Positions 32,728 to 41,321 are shown, counted from the first letter of the stretch. The stretch is 43,699 bases of DNA from DASXSB01 sp036506275 (GCA_036506275.1 DASXSB010000019.1:1-43699), one strand, 5' to 3'. Translations and numbers: made by a program. Notes: generated by a model from the letters alone, not told the origin.

Positions 32728-33516
32728 GGCAGGCTTCTGGCCGCTTGTGATGAAGAAGGTGACCGACCAAAGGAACTTGCCTTGCGCGACGGTTTCGTCG
32801 TACAGAGTCTCCCAGCGATTGACCTCATCGCGGTTCATGATGCCCTGAGCTAAGGCCGCGCGTGCCCAAGAGCGCAGTCCCATGACACCGTCGAGCGACA
32901 GCGGGTCGCGGACGATCAGCGTCTTCGCATCGACGGATGCGTGTTCCAGGCCGGCCTCGACGAATCTGCCCGTCATTTGGTGTCCCAGCGTCCCGTGTCG
33001 TAAGGCATGATGCGCCCGAAAGTCTAATACTTGCCGGGCGAGGCGCTGGTCAGGGAACTCCATCACCTGCGTTCCGTAATCGGGATCAACCACAACAAGA
33101 GTGCCGCCGGGCTTCAGGACCCGTACCAGTTCATCGAGAGCGCGGTCCGGGCGGGCGAGATGTTGAAAGGTCCTGTCTGACCAACAACCGTCGACTAGTC
33201 CAGACCGGAACGGCAGCGCCTCAGCGTCGCCCACCACAGACAGCATCAGGCCACGTGCGCGAGACTCGCGACACATCGTGAGGGATCGATCGAGCCCGAT
33301 GACCGTCGCGCCGAGCGCCAGGGCGTCGGTCCCGACTCCCGCACCTACCTCCAGATATCGGCCTGTCGGCCGCGGGGCGAGAATCGCGCGGACACGGTCC
33401 TTGTATTCGCGATAGAAGGGTTCGCAGTGCAGCCGGTCCAGGCACTCGACCCAGGCGCGAGGCCTCTCTTCTTCATCGACCCGCGTGAAGCCGTGCCGTC
33501 CAGTCGCTGGCGTCAC
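32710..33516 (-). CDS. SAM-dependent class I methyltransferase
   Basis: 268 residues from GTG 33516; longer in-frame starts lie inside the upstream cyclase gene. Motif I YLEVGAGVGTDALALG binds S-adenosylmethionine, VIGLDRS is motif II, DAEALPF motif III, and LKPGGTLVVVDPDYG the post-strand-5 motif. The C-terminal half (RWETLYDETVAQGKFLWSVT) resembles UbiE/MenG-like small-molecule methyltransferases. The last residues are encoded within the attC site. Only 11 bases separate it from the cyclase stop, so these two genes share one cassette. Confidence 0.88.
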   Translation of the reverse strand: MTPATGRHGFTRVDEEERPRAWVECLDRLHCEPFYREYKDRVRAILAPRPTGRYLEVGAGVGTDALALGATVIGLDRSLTMCRESRARGLMLSVVGDAEALPFRSGLVDGCWSDRTFQHLARPDRALDELVRVLKPGGTLVVVDPDYGTQVMEFPDQRLARQVLDFRAHHALRHGTLGHQMTGRFVEAGLEHASVDAKTLIVRDPLSLDGVMGLRSWARAALAQGIMNRDEVNRWETLYDETVAQGKFLWSVTFFITSGQKPAVQHGG

Positions 33517-33527
33517 CGCTTCCGACC

Positions 33528-34862
33528 TCAGGCCGAGTCGAGATCGACCGCGAAGAGACGCCATTCCTCCGGCACGCCCTTGAGCGTGGCGACGCCGCGG
33601 TCGACGAAGCGGAAGCCGGCCCCGACGACGAGGTCCTTGACCGTGCTGGTCACGAGCACATCGCCCGGCTGCGCGTGATCGGCTACGCGCGCGCCGATGT
33701 GCACGGCCACACCGCCCATCTTGCCGGCGATGAGCTCACACTCCCCGGCGTGGAGGCCGATTCTCACGTCCAATCCGAGAGACCGCAGGCGCGCGCTGAT
33801 CGCTCCGGCACACCGGATCGCGCGGGCGGGGCCGTCGAACGTCGCCAGGAAACCGTCACCGGCCGTGTCGACTTCGCGACCACCGAACCGACCGAGCTCG
33901 GCGCGGACCGCGGCATGGTGCGCCTCCAGCAGATCGCGCCAGGCACGATCGCCGAGCCGGACCGCCGTTGCCGTGGCGCCGACAATGTCGGTCATCATGA
34001 CGGTCGCCAGCACGCGGTCCTGCACGGGAGCGGGCCGCACGCCGGTGAGAAACTCTTCGACCTCGTCGATGATGACCTCGGCGTTTCCGGCCAGGGGCAT
34101 GTTGTCGTTGCCGTTGAGCTCGACATGGCGGGCGGACGGAATGCGTTCAGCCATGAAGCGGCTGGCGCCGGGATCCATGACGCCGTCTCCGGCCCGGTGG
34201 AGGATCAATGTCGGTACCCGGATCACGGGCAAAACGTGCCGGATGTCGATCTCGGTCGTCATGCGATACCAGGCGACAGCCGCTCCCGGACTCATCGAGT
34301 AGCGTTGCAATCGCCAGAGCCACTGTCGAAAGCTCTCGTCATGAGCGAGGCTCGGCGCCTGCGTGCTCGCGAACACCACGCGGCGTCCCCATTCGTCGGC
34401 GAAGCGGGTGGCGACGAGTTCATGAATCTCCGGCGTGGGACCAAACGGATAGTCGGCACTCTTGGTCGCCTTGGCATACGACGACAGGAGGACGAGCGCG
34501 GCCGTGCGCTCCGGGTATGTCGCCGCGAAGAGGAGCGCCATGGGACCGCCCTCGTTCCAGCCGAGTATCGCGGGCCGCTCGGCGCCGGTGGCATCGAGAA
34601 CGGCACGCAGGTCGTCTAGTTGCTGCTCGAACGTGGTGAGTACCGATGGGCGATCGGAAAGCCCCATGCCCCGCTTGTCGAACACGATCACGCGGGCAAA
34701 TGATGTCAGACGCTCGATGAAGCGCCCGTAAGCCGGCAGCTCCCACAGGACCTCCACGTGCGTCGCGAACCCCAGCGCCAGGACGAGGTCAAGCGGTGCC
34801 TTGCCGATCACCTGGTAGGCGATGTGGACGTCGCCGTTCTTCGCGTAGCGTGTGACGGGCAT
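33528..34862 (-). CDS. Pseudo-alpha/beta-hydrolase fused to class III cyclase
   Basis: 444 residues from the ATG at 34862. Residues about 1-275 have the alpha/beta-hydrolase fold (FDKRGMGLSDRP after strand 5), but the nucleophile elbow GxSxG reads G-W-N103-E-G and the expected His loop reads G-N-D-N254, so both Ser and His are Asn: a likely inactive ligand-sensing domain. Residues about 285-440 form a class III cyclase with metal aspartates D292 (TDIVG) and D336 (GDGF) and AR of the N-x-A-A-R motif; the Asn is His and the purine-recognition Lys is Asp. Related hydrolase-cyclase fusions normally keep the Ser. Confidence 0.85.
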   Translation of the reverse strand: MPVTRYAKNGDVHIAYQVIGKAPLDLVLALGFATHVEVLWELPAYGRFIERLTSFARVIVFDKRGMGLSDRPSVLTTFEQQLDDLRAVLDATGAERPAILGWNEGGPMALLFAATYPERTAALVLLSSYAKATKSADYPFGPTPEIHELVATRFADEWGRRVVFASTQAPSLAHDESFRQWLWRLQRYSMSPGAAVAWYRMTTEIDIRHVLPVIRVPTLILHRAGDGVMDPGASRFMAERIPSARHVELNGNDNMPLAGNAEVIIDEVEEFLTGVRPAPVQDRVLATVMMTDIVGATATAVRLGDRAWRDLLEAHHAAVRAELGRFGGREVDTAGDGFLATFDGPARAIRCAGAISARLRSLGLDVRIGLHAGECELIAGKMGGVAVHIGARVADHAQPGDVLVTSTVKDLVVGAGFRFVDRGVATLKGVPEEWRLFAVDLDSA

Positions 34863-34870
34863 GGAGGCCC

Positions 34871-35080
34871 TCAACGCCCGCGCTCACTGGCCAGAGTCAG
34901 GAACGCGAGCCCCGGCCCGTACAGCACGTTGTCGGGCACGTCGGAGCCCGGCCACACGTACTGATCCAATACGCCCTCCATGAGATGGACCTGCTGGTCA
35001 CGCCGCAGACCACATCTCTCGGCGACGCGCAACGATCGCACGTTGTCCGATGAATGGCGGACACGATACTGGGCCATCAC
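34871..35080 (-). pseudogene. C-terminal remnant of a GNAT-like acetyltransferase
   Basis: 69 codons encoding only the end of a GNAT-like domain: DNVRSLRVAERCGL matches the N-x2-S-x2-V-x-E-x-x-G motif B region, then QYVWPGSDVPDN. No acetyl-CoA motif A is present; the open frame extends a few codons upstream without a start, and the attC site begins 53 bases away. Best read as a gene cut by the cassette boundary. It could be a short orphan protein, but no ribosome site is seen. Confidence 0.4.
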
Positions 35081-35132
35081 GATCTTTGAGGCCGCGACTC
35101 CTCTGGGACCCGGTTCACCGGACGCTTCGTCC

Positions 35133-35189
35133 GGCTAACGGCCGCGGCTCAGCGGCGCGGTTCGCGGCCGCTGTAGCCGCTGGTTCGGC
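35133..35189 (-). other. attC site
   Basis: Cores GGCTAAC (35133-35139) and GTTCGGC (35183-35189), 57 bases. Arms GCGGCTCAGCGGC and GCCGCTGTAGCCGC pair along their length with one extra base in the second arm, the feature that sets attC orientation. Loop GCGGTTCGCG. Confidence 0.75.
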
Positions 35190-35204
35190 CCCAGGATCCC
35201 ACGC

Positions 35205-35675
35205 TCAGGAATTCAATGGCGTCTTGAGGAGATGAAGATCCCTCAGCCAGACTTTGCCTCTTCCCTCGACGACCAGGTTCAGCTTGATCAGGTCTGGTCT
35301 CTGCCCCTTCTTCAGGTAGAAGGGGGTCTCATAGGAGGCCCAGTCGGTCGTGCCCTTAACGGCCTGGTTGAAACCCTTTGAGAAGAACTCCCCACGTCCC
35401 GGCAGGCGACACCACATCTCCAGAAACGCGCGGCCAGCCAGACCATCGGTCTTCATCTTTGCTCTGTAGGTGATCAGACACTGCTCGGCTTGCGGGTCTT
35501 GAACCTCGAAGAGACGGATCGTCTGACTTTCCCGCGCGTCCACAACCCAGCCATCTTGTGCAACGGTGATGGAGTCCTGACTCAAAGTGCGGTCGGTGGG
35601 CCGGAATAGCCGAATCGTCTCCGGGGGGCCAGAAGGTTGAGGACGGGCGAAAATCGACTTAAGCCAGCTAATCAT
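35205..35675 (-). CDS. Hypothetical cassette protein with jelly-roll-like pattern
   Basis: 156 residues, ATG 35675 with GGGAGGGG upstream. No signal peptide. Beta-rich, with alternating strands and GTTDWASYETPFYLKKGQRP and VEGRGKVWLRDLHLL, the pattern of carbohydrate-binding or galactose-binding jelly-rolls. Lower GC than neighbouring chromosomal genes. It occupies one cassette alone between two attC sites. Function unknown. Confidence 0.75.
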   Translation of the reverse strand: MISWLKSIFARPQPSGPPETIRLFRPTDRTLSQDSITVAQDGWVVDARESQTIRLFEVQDPQAEQCLITYRAKMKTDGLAGRAFLEMWCRLPGRGEFFSKGFNQAVKGTTDWASYETPFYLKKGQRPDLIKLNLVVEGRGKVWLRDLHLLKTPLNS

Positions 35676-35700
35676 GTCTGTCCCCTCCCACTTTCAAGAG

Positions 35701-35781
35701 CCCGAACGCCGCCGTTCACCTGCGACGGCCGGAGCCACCGAAGGGAGCGAGGCCGACGTCAGGTGAAACGGCTTGTTCGGC
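35701..35781 (-). other. attC site
   Basis: Cores CCCGAAC (35701-35707; preceded by G) and GTTCGGC (35775-35781), 81 bases. Arms GCCGTTCACCTG and CAGGTGAAACGGC match perfectly except one extra A in the second arm. The central part is a longer variable loop, as in VCR-type sites. Confidence 0.82.
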
Positions 35782-35823
35782 ACCGGCCAGACACGGGGAG
35801 AAGACGGAGGTCGAGTCACCGGA

Positions 35824-36837
35824 TCACCTGGTCCGCTTGCAACAGCAGCGACGGTGGGATCGCCAGGCCAAGCGCTTTGGCAGTGTTTGATTCAGCACGA
35901 GCTCGAACTTCGTGGGCTGCTCCATCGGGAGCTCAGCTGGCTTTGCGCCTTTGAATATTCTATCGACGAAGCTCGCGGCGTGGCGATATAGGTCAGGGTA
36001 GTTCACACCGTAGGCCGCGAGCCCGCCGACAAACTCGCTGCTGGCGTAAATTGCCGGCAACCGATGCTTTGCCGCAAGGTCGACGATGTGTCGCCGATTC
36101 GCGTGCGTGAGAGTGTCAAGGCCCACGACGAGGCCATCGGCACGCTGTCGGACTGCGGCGTCGAAGGCAGGTCCAAGATCCTCCGGATTCCGCACGTCGA
36201 GAAGCTGGGCCTGCATGCCCAGGGATCGCGCGGCCACCTCGACCTCTTTCCATTGAGGCGGGAGAGCTGGATTGCTCAGGTTGAAGAGGGCCGCGATTCG
36301 CACGGCTCTTGGAACCAGTGCTCGAAGGAGCTCAACGCGCTTCGGATATAACTCTGTCACCAGAGGGCTAAGGCCCGTCACATTCGCGCCCGGGCGCGCC
36401 AGGCTGACCACGATGCCCTGCGCCACCGGATCGCCGACTCCGATGGTGACGACCGGAATCGTGCCCGTGGCATTCTTAGCCGCCAGAGTCCCTGGCGTCC
36501 CCCTCGTCACGATCAGGTCAACCTTCAAGCGAACGAGCTCCGTCGCGAGGGCCGGCAACTTTTCGTCGCGGCCATCAGCCGATCGGTAATCGATGACGAA
36601 GTTCTTCTCCTCGACATACCCAAGTTCGCGCAGGCCTCGTCGAAAGCCATCGAGGTTGGCCGCATTGTTCGCTGGCGACGTTCTCTCGAGGATGCCGATG
36701 CGATAGACCTTCTCCGACGGCTGCGCATCGACGGCCACTGGCACGGCTAGCGACGAAAATAAAAATAGGAGTGCGAGGACGAAAGCGCCGCGACGCATTG
36801 CCAGCGTCATGCGGTCGGGCCGTGAGCGCGTTGGCAT
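35824..36837 (-). CDS. ABC substrate-binding protein, TrpX-like (PF04392), 3' frameshift
   Basis: 337 residues, with a signal peptide after about residue 14 (ALLFLFSSLAVPVAVDAQ). Family landmarks: RIGILERTSP, GFRRGLRELGYVEEKNFVIDYRSADG, LVRLKVDLIV, SLARPGANVTGLS, and FVDRIFKGAKPAELPMEQPTKFELVLN. After LVLN the usual AKALGLxIPPSLLLQADQVI tail is encoded one frame over, ending at a TGA at 35818-35816; one base appears lost near 35896. The annotated frame ends in RSHRRCCCKRTR instead. The start could also be the ATG at 36810. Cassette gene between two attC sites. Confidence 0.82.
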   Translation of the reverse strand: MPTRSRPDRMTLAMRRGAFVLALLFLFSSLAVPVAVDAQPSEKVYRIGILERTSPANNAANLDGFRRGLRELGYVEEKNFVIDYRSADGRDEKLPALATELVRLKVDLIVTRGTPGTLAAKNATGTIPVVTIGVGDPVAQGIVVSLARPGANVTGLSPLVTELYPKRVELLRALVPRAVRIAALFNLSNPALPPQWKEVEVAARSLGMQAQLLDVRNPEDLGPAFDAAVRQRADGLVVGLDTLTHANRRHIVDLAAKHRLPAIYASSEFVGGLAAYGVNYPDLYRHAASFVDRIFKGAKPAELPMEQPTKFELVLNQTLPKRLAWRSHRRCCCKRTR

Positions 36838-36920
36838 CGCCGGTCTCGCATTGTTCCCGATCTCCTGCCCACCTTGACGGGGTCGACAGCCCCGACTACG
36901 CGCCGATCCTTCGTCTGTGT

Positions 36921-36990
36921 GCCGAACACTCGCGGTCACCGGCCGGAGCGAGCAACGCGAGCTCCGGGCCGGTGCACTGCGAAGTTCGAC
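36921..36990 (-). other. attC site
   Basis: Cores GCCGAAC (36921-36927) and GTTCGAC (36984-36990), 70 bases. Arms GCGGTCACCGGCC and GGCCGGTGCACTGC pair with one extra base and one mismatch. A second inner repeat (CGGAGC / GCTCCG) closes the loop. Confidence 0.78.
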
Positions 36991-37035
36991 GCCCGAAGAT
37001 AGTCCAGGCGCTCTCTCGAAGGGGCGTTCGCGAAG

Positions 37036-37611
37036 TCACGTCCCGGAGCCTTCGATCGCCGTCGGGTGATGGTCGCTCGCGTCACGTCGGCGCTGGGCCC
37101 GCGCTGAGCGCCGGGTCTCTTCAAGCACCGCTGACACGAGTCGGGCCAACTCAACGAGGACTGCCTCGTCCGCCGCGCTGAATTCGCCGTCGTGCTTGTC
37201 GGAGAGCTGGATGAGCCCGATGTTCCGGCCCCCGCGTCCTGTCAACGGCACGGCGAGCCAGCCGCGCATGGGCGGATGCCGCTCCGCCGCCGCGCCGAAT
37301 CCTCGCCACGCCGGGTCCGCCTCGAGCTCGACCTGCGTAAGGCGCATCGGCCGATTGAGCTGGCAGACCAGCCGGTAGATTCCCGAGCCGTCGGGTCGCT
37401 CGTCGTACATTCTCCACGCGGCGTACTTGTCGCTCAGAGAGACGGCGTGGACCGCCTTCGCCCAGTCCTCGCTCAACACGACACTCGTGGTTGCCTGGTG
37501 GGCTCCCACCAGTTCCCGCGCCTTCGTAGTGATCAGCTCAAGAACTTCAGCGACGGAGCGTGCCGATCGAAGGGCGTCCGAAATCGCCTTGACGGATTCG
37601 TCTCGCGTCAT
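37036..37611 (-). CDS. Stand-alone GAF-domain protein
   Basis: 191 residues. One GAF domain (about 15-165): LELITTKARELVGAHQATTSV, then GWLAVPLTGRGGRNIGLIQLSDK, then FSAADEAVLVELARLVSAVLE. No kinase or effector domain is attached. GAF domains bind small molecules or nucleotides and often sit in signalling proteins; alone, in a cassette, its output is not obvious. The C-terminal about 20 residues are basic and disordered. Confidence 0.88.
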   Translation of the reverse strand: MTRDESVKAISDALRSARSVAEVLELITTKARELVGAHQATTSVVLSEDWAKAVHAVSLSDKYAAWRMYDERPDGSGIYRLVCQLNRPMRLTQVELEADPAWRGFGAAAERHPPMRGWLAVPLTGRGGRNIGLIQLSDKHDGEFSAADEAVLVELARLVSAVLEETRRSARAQRRRDASDHHPTAIEGSGT

Positions 37612-37629
37612 GGGCCCACCGTCTTGTGC

Positions 37630-37686
37630 GGCGAACGCGGCGGTGAGCGGCGCGCGAAGCGCGTCCGCTCGACTGCAAGGTTCGCC
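37630..37686 (-). other. attC site
   Basis: Cores GGCGAAC (37630-37636) and GTTCGCC (37680-37686) are perfect complements; 57 bases. Arms GGCGGTGAGCGG and TCCGCTCGACTGC pair with one extra base, around a CGCGCGAAGCGCG hairpin loop. Confidence 0.8.
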
Positions 37687-37705
37687 GCCGGACTGAGGCT
37701 GACGC

Positions 37706-38692
37706 TCATGGCTCGATGATCTGATCAGCCTGCAGCAGCACCGACTGCGGGATCGTCAGGCCCAGAGCCCTGGCGGTCTTCAGGTTGATCACAAGCTGGA
37801 ACTTCGTCGGCTGCTCGACGGGCAGGTCGCCGGGCTTGGCTCCCCGCAGGACGCGATCGACGTACGTTGCGGCCCGTGAGTACATTTCGGGGAGGTCCGG
37901 AGCATATTCCATGAGACCGCCTTGTTCCGCCCATCCCGACGAGGTGTACATCGTCGGGACCTGATACTGGGCCATGAAGTCGATGATGCGGTTGCGGTGA
38001 GCGATCAAGATCGGATCCTCGAGCACGATCACGCCGGCCGTCACGCCGCGGCGAATCTCGTGGAGCGCCGCATCCAGCTGCTTCGCGTCGGACGCGCCCA
38101 CCGTTCGCACGTCGATCTTCAGCGCCCGGGCCGTCGCCTCGAACTCCGGCAGCCGTTGAGCCGTCATCGGGTTTGTCGGGTTGACCAGGAGTGCAGCCGC
38201 CGCGAGTGAGGGTAGCACCGCCTTGAGTAACTCAAGGCGCTTGCGATCGAGCTCGGGCCCGAGCCCAGCTTGCCCGGTCATGTTGCCCCCGGGCCGCGCA
38301 AAGCTCGCCACGAAGCCCGCGCGCACCGGGTCGTTGCCCGTGACGAACACGATCGGGGTAGTAGTCGTGGCTTCCTTCGCCGCCCGAGCCGCTGGAGCGG
38401 ACGCGGCGAGGATCACATCGACCTTGAGGCGCACAAGCTCCTTCGCGAGCGCGCGCAGACGGTCGTAGTCATCGCCGGCGTACCGGTACTCGATCACCAG
38501 ATTGTCACCCTCGACCCAGCCGTGCGCGTGCAGCGTCTTCCTGACGGCATCAACCGCGAATGCACGTGTCTTCGCATCTCCGGGCGACAGCAATCCAACG
38601 CGCGCCATCTTCTTCGGCGTCTGGGCAGTCGCGGCCCCCGGGGTGACGAGCAACCCGGCGCCGACGGCAAGGAACACGCGCCGCGGGATCAT
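37706..38692 (-). CDS. ABC substrate-binding protein, TrpX-like (PF04392)
   Basis: 328 residues from the ATG at 38692 (MIPRRVFLAVGAG, a Tat-like or Sec signal; the in-frame start at 38725 is less likely). Intact family landmarks: RVGLLSPGDA, LHAHGWVEGDNLVIEYRYAGDD, FARPGGNMTG, and the complete C-terminus KTARALGLTIPQSVLLQADQIIE. Binding proteins of this family usually have cognate permease and ATPase genes; none are adjacent here, as expected for a mobile cassette. Ligand unknown (tryptophan or similar aromatic compounds in the named example). Confidence 0.9.
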   Translation of the reverse strand: MIPRRVFLAVGAGLLVTPGAATAQTPKKMARVGLLSPGDAKTRAFAVDAVRKTLHAHGWVEGDNLVIEYRYAGDDYDRLRALAKELVRLKVDVILAASAPAARAAKEATTTTPIVFVTGNDPVRAGFVASFARPGGNMTGQAGLGPELDRKRLELLKAVLPSLAAAALLVNPTNPMTAQRLPEFEATARALKIDVRTVGASDAKQLDAALHEIRRGVTAGVIVLEDPILIAHRNRIIDFMAQYQVPTMYTSSGWAEQGGLMEYAPDLPEMYSRAATYVDRVLRGAKPGDLPVEQPTKFQLVINLKTARALGLTIPQSVLLQADQIIEP

Positions 38693-38749
38693 TGAGTCAC
38701 TGCGATTCTCGCGACCGTCCTTCACACAACCCCGGCGAACCGTTAGTGC

Positions 38750-38813
38750 GGCGAACGCCGCGAATCAGCCGCGGCGCGCCCTGGGCGCCGTCGGCTGCAT
38801 GCGCTTGTTCGGC
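38750..38813 (-). other. attC site
   Basis: Cores GGCGAAC (38750-38756) and GTTCGGC (38807-38813), 64 bases. Arms GCGAATCAGCCG and CGGCTGCATGCGC pair imperfectly with an extra base; the loop contains GGCGCGCCCTGGGCGCC, itself a hairpin. Confidence 0.75.
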
Positions 38814-38889
38814 GACCTCTGTGGTAGCACGCGTTGCTTCATCTCACCCTGCGGAATGGTCCAGACGCTCGGTCCCGTGTCCTTGCTCC

Positions 38890-39702
38890 TCATCCGGCCA
38901 CTGGCCCGGGCGCGCCACTGTTCTCGCGCACGGCGTAGGTCACGACGGGCTCGGCAATCCCCCTCACGGACTCCGCGGGCATGGGCACCAGCACAAAGCG
39001 CGTGTCGAGCTCGGCGCGCAGCGCATCGGTCACGAGAATGTCCACCCCGTGGGTGCGCGTGAGCGCCTGCACGCGTGCGGCGAGGTTCACCGTGCGCCCG
39101 ACGAACGCGTACTCCGTCCGCTCGCGCGAGCCCACCAGCCCCGCCAACCCTGGGCCGCGGTGAATGCCGATGCCCACGGCAAGCGGCGGTAGCCCCTCGC
39201 GCGCGAGCTCGGCGTTGTAGTCGCGGATGGCCGCCCGCATGGCGAGAGCAGCGGACACCGCATCGTTGCACTGCCACGGGTTCGGCTGGAGCGCGCCGAA
39301 GTAGGCGAGGATGCCGTCACCCAGGAAAGTGGAAACGTGCCCGCGGTGCTCGTGGATGGCGTCGCTCATGCGCTGGAAGTAGCCGTTGAGCACCCGCGCG
39401 AGGATGGGCGGTTCCAGCCGCTCGCTCAGCGCGGTAAAGCCCACGAGGTCGGCGAAGAGGGCGGTCACAACCTTGCGCTCGGCCGTGGCCCCGGTGCCCG
39501 ACTTCACCCCATCGGTGATCATCCGCTGTACCACACCGGCTGGCGCCAGTCGGGAGCACGCCTCCTGAAGATGCTGGAGCTCGGTAGTGGCCGCGTCGAG
39601 CTGCATCTGGAGGCTCGCCGTCCGCCGGGATTGATGGTGAAGCGCGGCGGCGAGGAGCGCTAGGAGTACCAGCGCAGCGCCCAGGACGACACCCAGCGTC
39701 AT
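38890..39702 (-). CDS. Class III adenylate/guanylate cyclase, membrane-anchored
   Basis: 270 residues. N-terminal helix (about 2-21), coiled coil (about 28-60), and one class III cyclase domain (about 75-255): metal Asp in ADLVGFTALSE and GDGILA, and an intact VNLAAR motif. The purine-recognition Lys before LGD is Thr. A membrane anchor and short coil suggest a homodimer reporting on a partner protein. Its start overlaps the stop of the AhpD-like gene by four bases, so those two genes form a coupled pair in one cassette. Confidence 0.9.
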   Translation of the reverse strand: MTLGVVLGAALVLLALLAAALHHQSRRTASLQMQLDAATTELQHLQEACSRLAPAGVVQRMITDGVKSGTGATAERKVVTALFADLVGFTALSERLEPPILARVLNGYFQRMSDAIHEHRGHVSTFLGDGILAYFGALQPNPWQCNDAVSAALAMRAAIRDYNAELAREGLPPLAVGIGIHRGPGLAGLVGSRERTEYAFVGRTVNLAARVQALTRTHGVDILVTDALRAELDTRFVLVPMPAESVRGIAEPVVTYAVRENSGAPGPVAG

Positions 39703-40790
39703 GGGTGGTCCAGCACCATGGCGCCCATTCGACAGAGCCCATTGGCCAGCGCCGCCACGCCAATCGCCTCGAGGAGCTGGGGGCCAGCGAGGCGATCGCG
39801 CAGCGCACGCGCCCGGCGCTGGACCAGGGCCGGTTCATACCAAATCGTCTCCCGCGCGAAGGGCACCAGTAGGCGCTCGACCGGCTCCAGCTCGGAGGCG
39901 TCGAGATGAGTCAGAATCTGGGTGAGCGTCGCTGCCTTCAGGCCTTCCGCCTGGAGCGCCTCGCCCACGTCAAGCGCGCACACCTCACACCCCAGCCCCC
40001 GGGCGACGACGGCCAGCAGCAACAGCTTGCATCGTCGCGTGAGGTGCGGGGAGGCCCACATCTCCTCGAGCGTCCTGCCCAGTATCGGGGCGATCGGCGA
40101 CCCCGCGTAAGCTTTCACGAGGCGGGCGTACGGATGCGACGGCACCGAATGCAACGGTGTTGGCTGCCCGCGGTAGCGATGGTTCTTGATGATTCGGCCG
40201 AGCAACGGCCGAAGCAGTCGCATGTGAATCTGGTCTGGTATTCGCTCGATCGGGCGCGTGGGGATCGCGGGGATCGTGTGCGCCCGGTTGCTAAAGTCCG
40301 TCACGGCCGCCGCGAAAGCGATCTCCTTCATCTCGTCGGCGCCGAGTCCGGCACGGTGAAGCGCCTCCCGGGCGGCCTGCGCTCCCGGTGGACCGGAGCG
40401 TGACTGGCTCCGCCCGAAGGTGACGGCGGCCATCGTCCGCGGCGGAAGATCCGCCCGCGCCAGGTCCTGTTCCATGCGCTGGATACGGGCCCGGGACATT
40501 CCCTGGGCCCACAGTAGCGCCCGTACCCCCGCGTAGCAGAAGCGGCACGAGTTCTCCTGACTGACGACCAGCACGATGAGATCCGCCACGGTCTGATCGA
40601 GGTGCATTAGCAACCCGTACTCGGGGTGCAGATCGACCAGCGCTCGGGCCATCCACGGAACAGACGCAAAATAGGTGATCATAGGGTTGGGGATCCCCTG
40701 CCTTCGCCTGGCGTAGGCTTCCAGTGCCCGGTCCCGGCATGGCTCAAGCAGGCAGGGCTCCGAGGCGACGTGCTGGAGGGCATTGGCCAT
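39699..40790 (-). CDS. AhpD/CMD-like protein with two CxxC motifs
   Basis: 363 residues, all-helical by composition. Two AhpD-like halves each contain a Cys pair: C82-R-F-C85 and C268-E-V-C271, in the positions of the AhpD C-x2-C motif; the His four residues on is not conserved in either (CRFCYAGV, CEVCALDV). Family guess from the pattern (carboxymuconolactone decarboxylase/AhpD fold). A redox-active protein coupled to the cyclase encoded downstream by a four-base overlap. No signal peptide. Confidence 0.7.
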   Translation of the reverse strand: MANALQHVASEPCLLEPCRDRALEAYARRRQGIPNPMITYFASVPWMARALVDLHPEYGLLMHLDQTVADLIVLVVSQENSCRFCYAGVRALLWAQGMSRARIQRMEQDLARADLPPRTMAAVTFGRSQSRSGPPGAQAAREALHRAGLGADEMKEIAFAAAVTDFSNRAHTIPAIPTRPIERIPDQIHMRLLRPLLGRIIKNHRYRGQPTPLHSVPSHPYARLVKAYAGSPIAPILGRTLEEMWASPHLTRRCKLLLLAVVARGLGCEVCALDVGEALQAEGLKAATLTQILTHLDASELEPVERLLVPFARETIWYEPALVQRRARALRDRLAGPQLLEAIGVAALANGLCRMGAMVLDHP

Positions 40791-40831
40791 GTGCCGCCTA
40801 CTCTAGCCCGATTGGCTGATGGAAGATTGTC

Positions 40832-40888
40832 GCCGAACGCGCCGCTGAGCGGCCGGCGGAGCCGGCCCGCTCCAGCGGCTTGTTAGGC
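40832..40888 (-). other. attC site
   Basis: Cores GCCGAAC (40832-40838) and GTTAGGC (40882-40888), 57 bases. Arms GCCGCTGAGCGG and CCGCTCCAGCGGC are complementary with one extra C. The TAA stop of the neighbouring cassette gene is inside GTTAGGC. Confidence 0.85.
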
Positions 40889-41317
40889 AATCCCGTCGAG
40901 TACTGCGACACCGGCCTTCTCCGTTCCAAGAGAATGTAGCTGCTCCACGAATCTATCAAGAGCGGCGGCCTCGAAGCGAAGCTCGAGCACCACACGATCT
41001 TTTGGCGAGTGTTTCGCGGTCTGGGTCGACTCACGAATTGCTGCCCTAACACTGGTATGGCCAGCCTCGTCGAAACAACGGAAGTCGAAGGCTATATCGG
41101 TGTATGCGTCGGGACCCCCGACCTTCAGTTCGCGGCTATCTCGAGCACTACGGGGGAAACCATCGAGGTCGCGGGCCCAAGAGATCAAAGTATTCGGATA
41201 GCAGTAGAACTGAGAGGCGCCAGAGAACCGGCCGTTTGAAGCAATGACAGATGCGGCGATCATGTGGTCGGCCGGGTCCTCCCACGCGATTTCAAGAGCG
41301 ATCTGTGGCTTCGTCAC
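40883..41317 (-). CDS. Hypothetical cassette protein
   Basis: 144 residues, beta-rich, no signal peptide or membrane segment. The pattern GRFSGASQFYCYPNTLISWA followed by LDGFP and later VVLELRFEAAALDRFVEQL is typical of an uncharacterised family often found in integron cassettes and immunity-like loci. GC is lower than the chromosome. It fills a whole cassette, with stop in one attC core and start close to the next. Function unknown. Confidence 0.82.
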   Translation of the reverse strand: MTKPQIALEIAWEDPADHMIAASVIASNGRFSGASQFYCYPNTLISWARDLDGFPRSARDSRELKVGGPDAYTDIAFDFRCFDEAGHTSVRAAIRESTQTAKHSPKDRVVLELRFEAAALDRFVEQLHSLGTEKAGVAVLDGIA

Positions 41318-41321
41318 GTTT

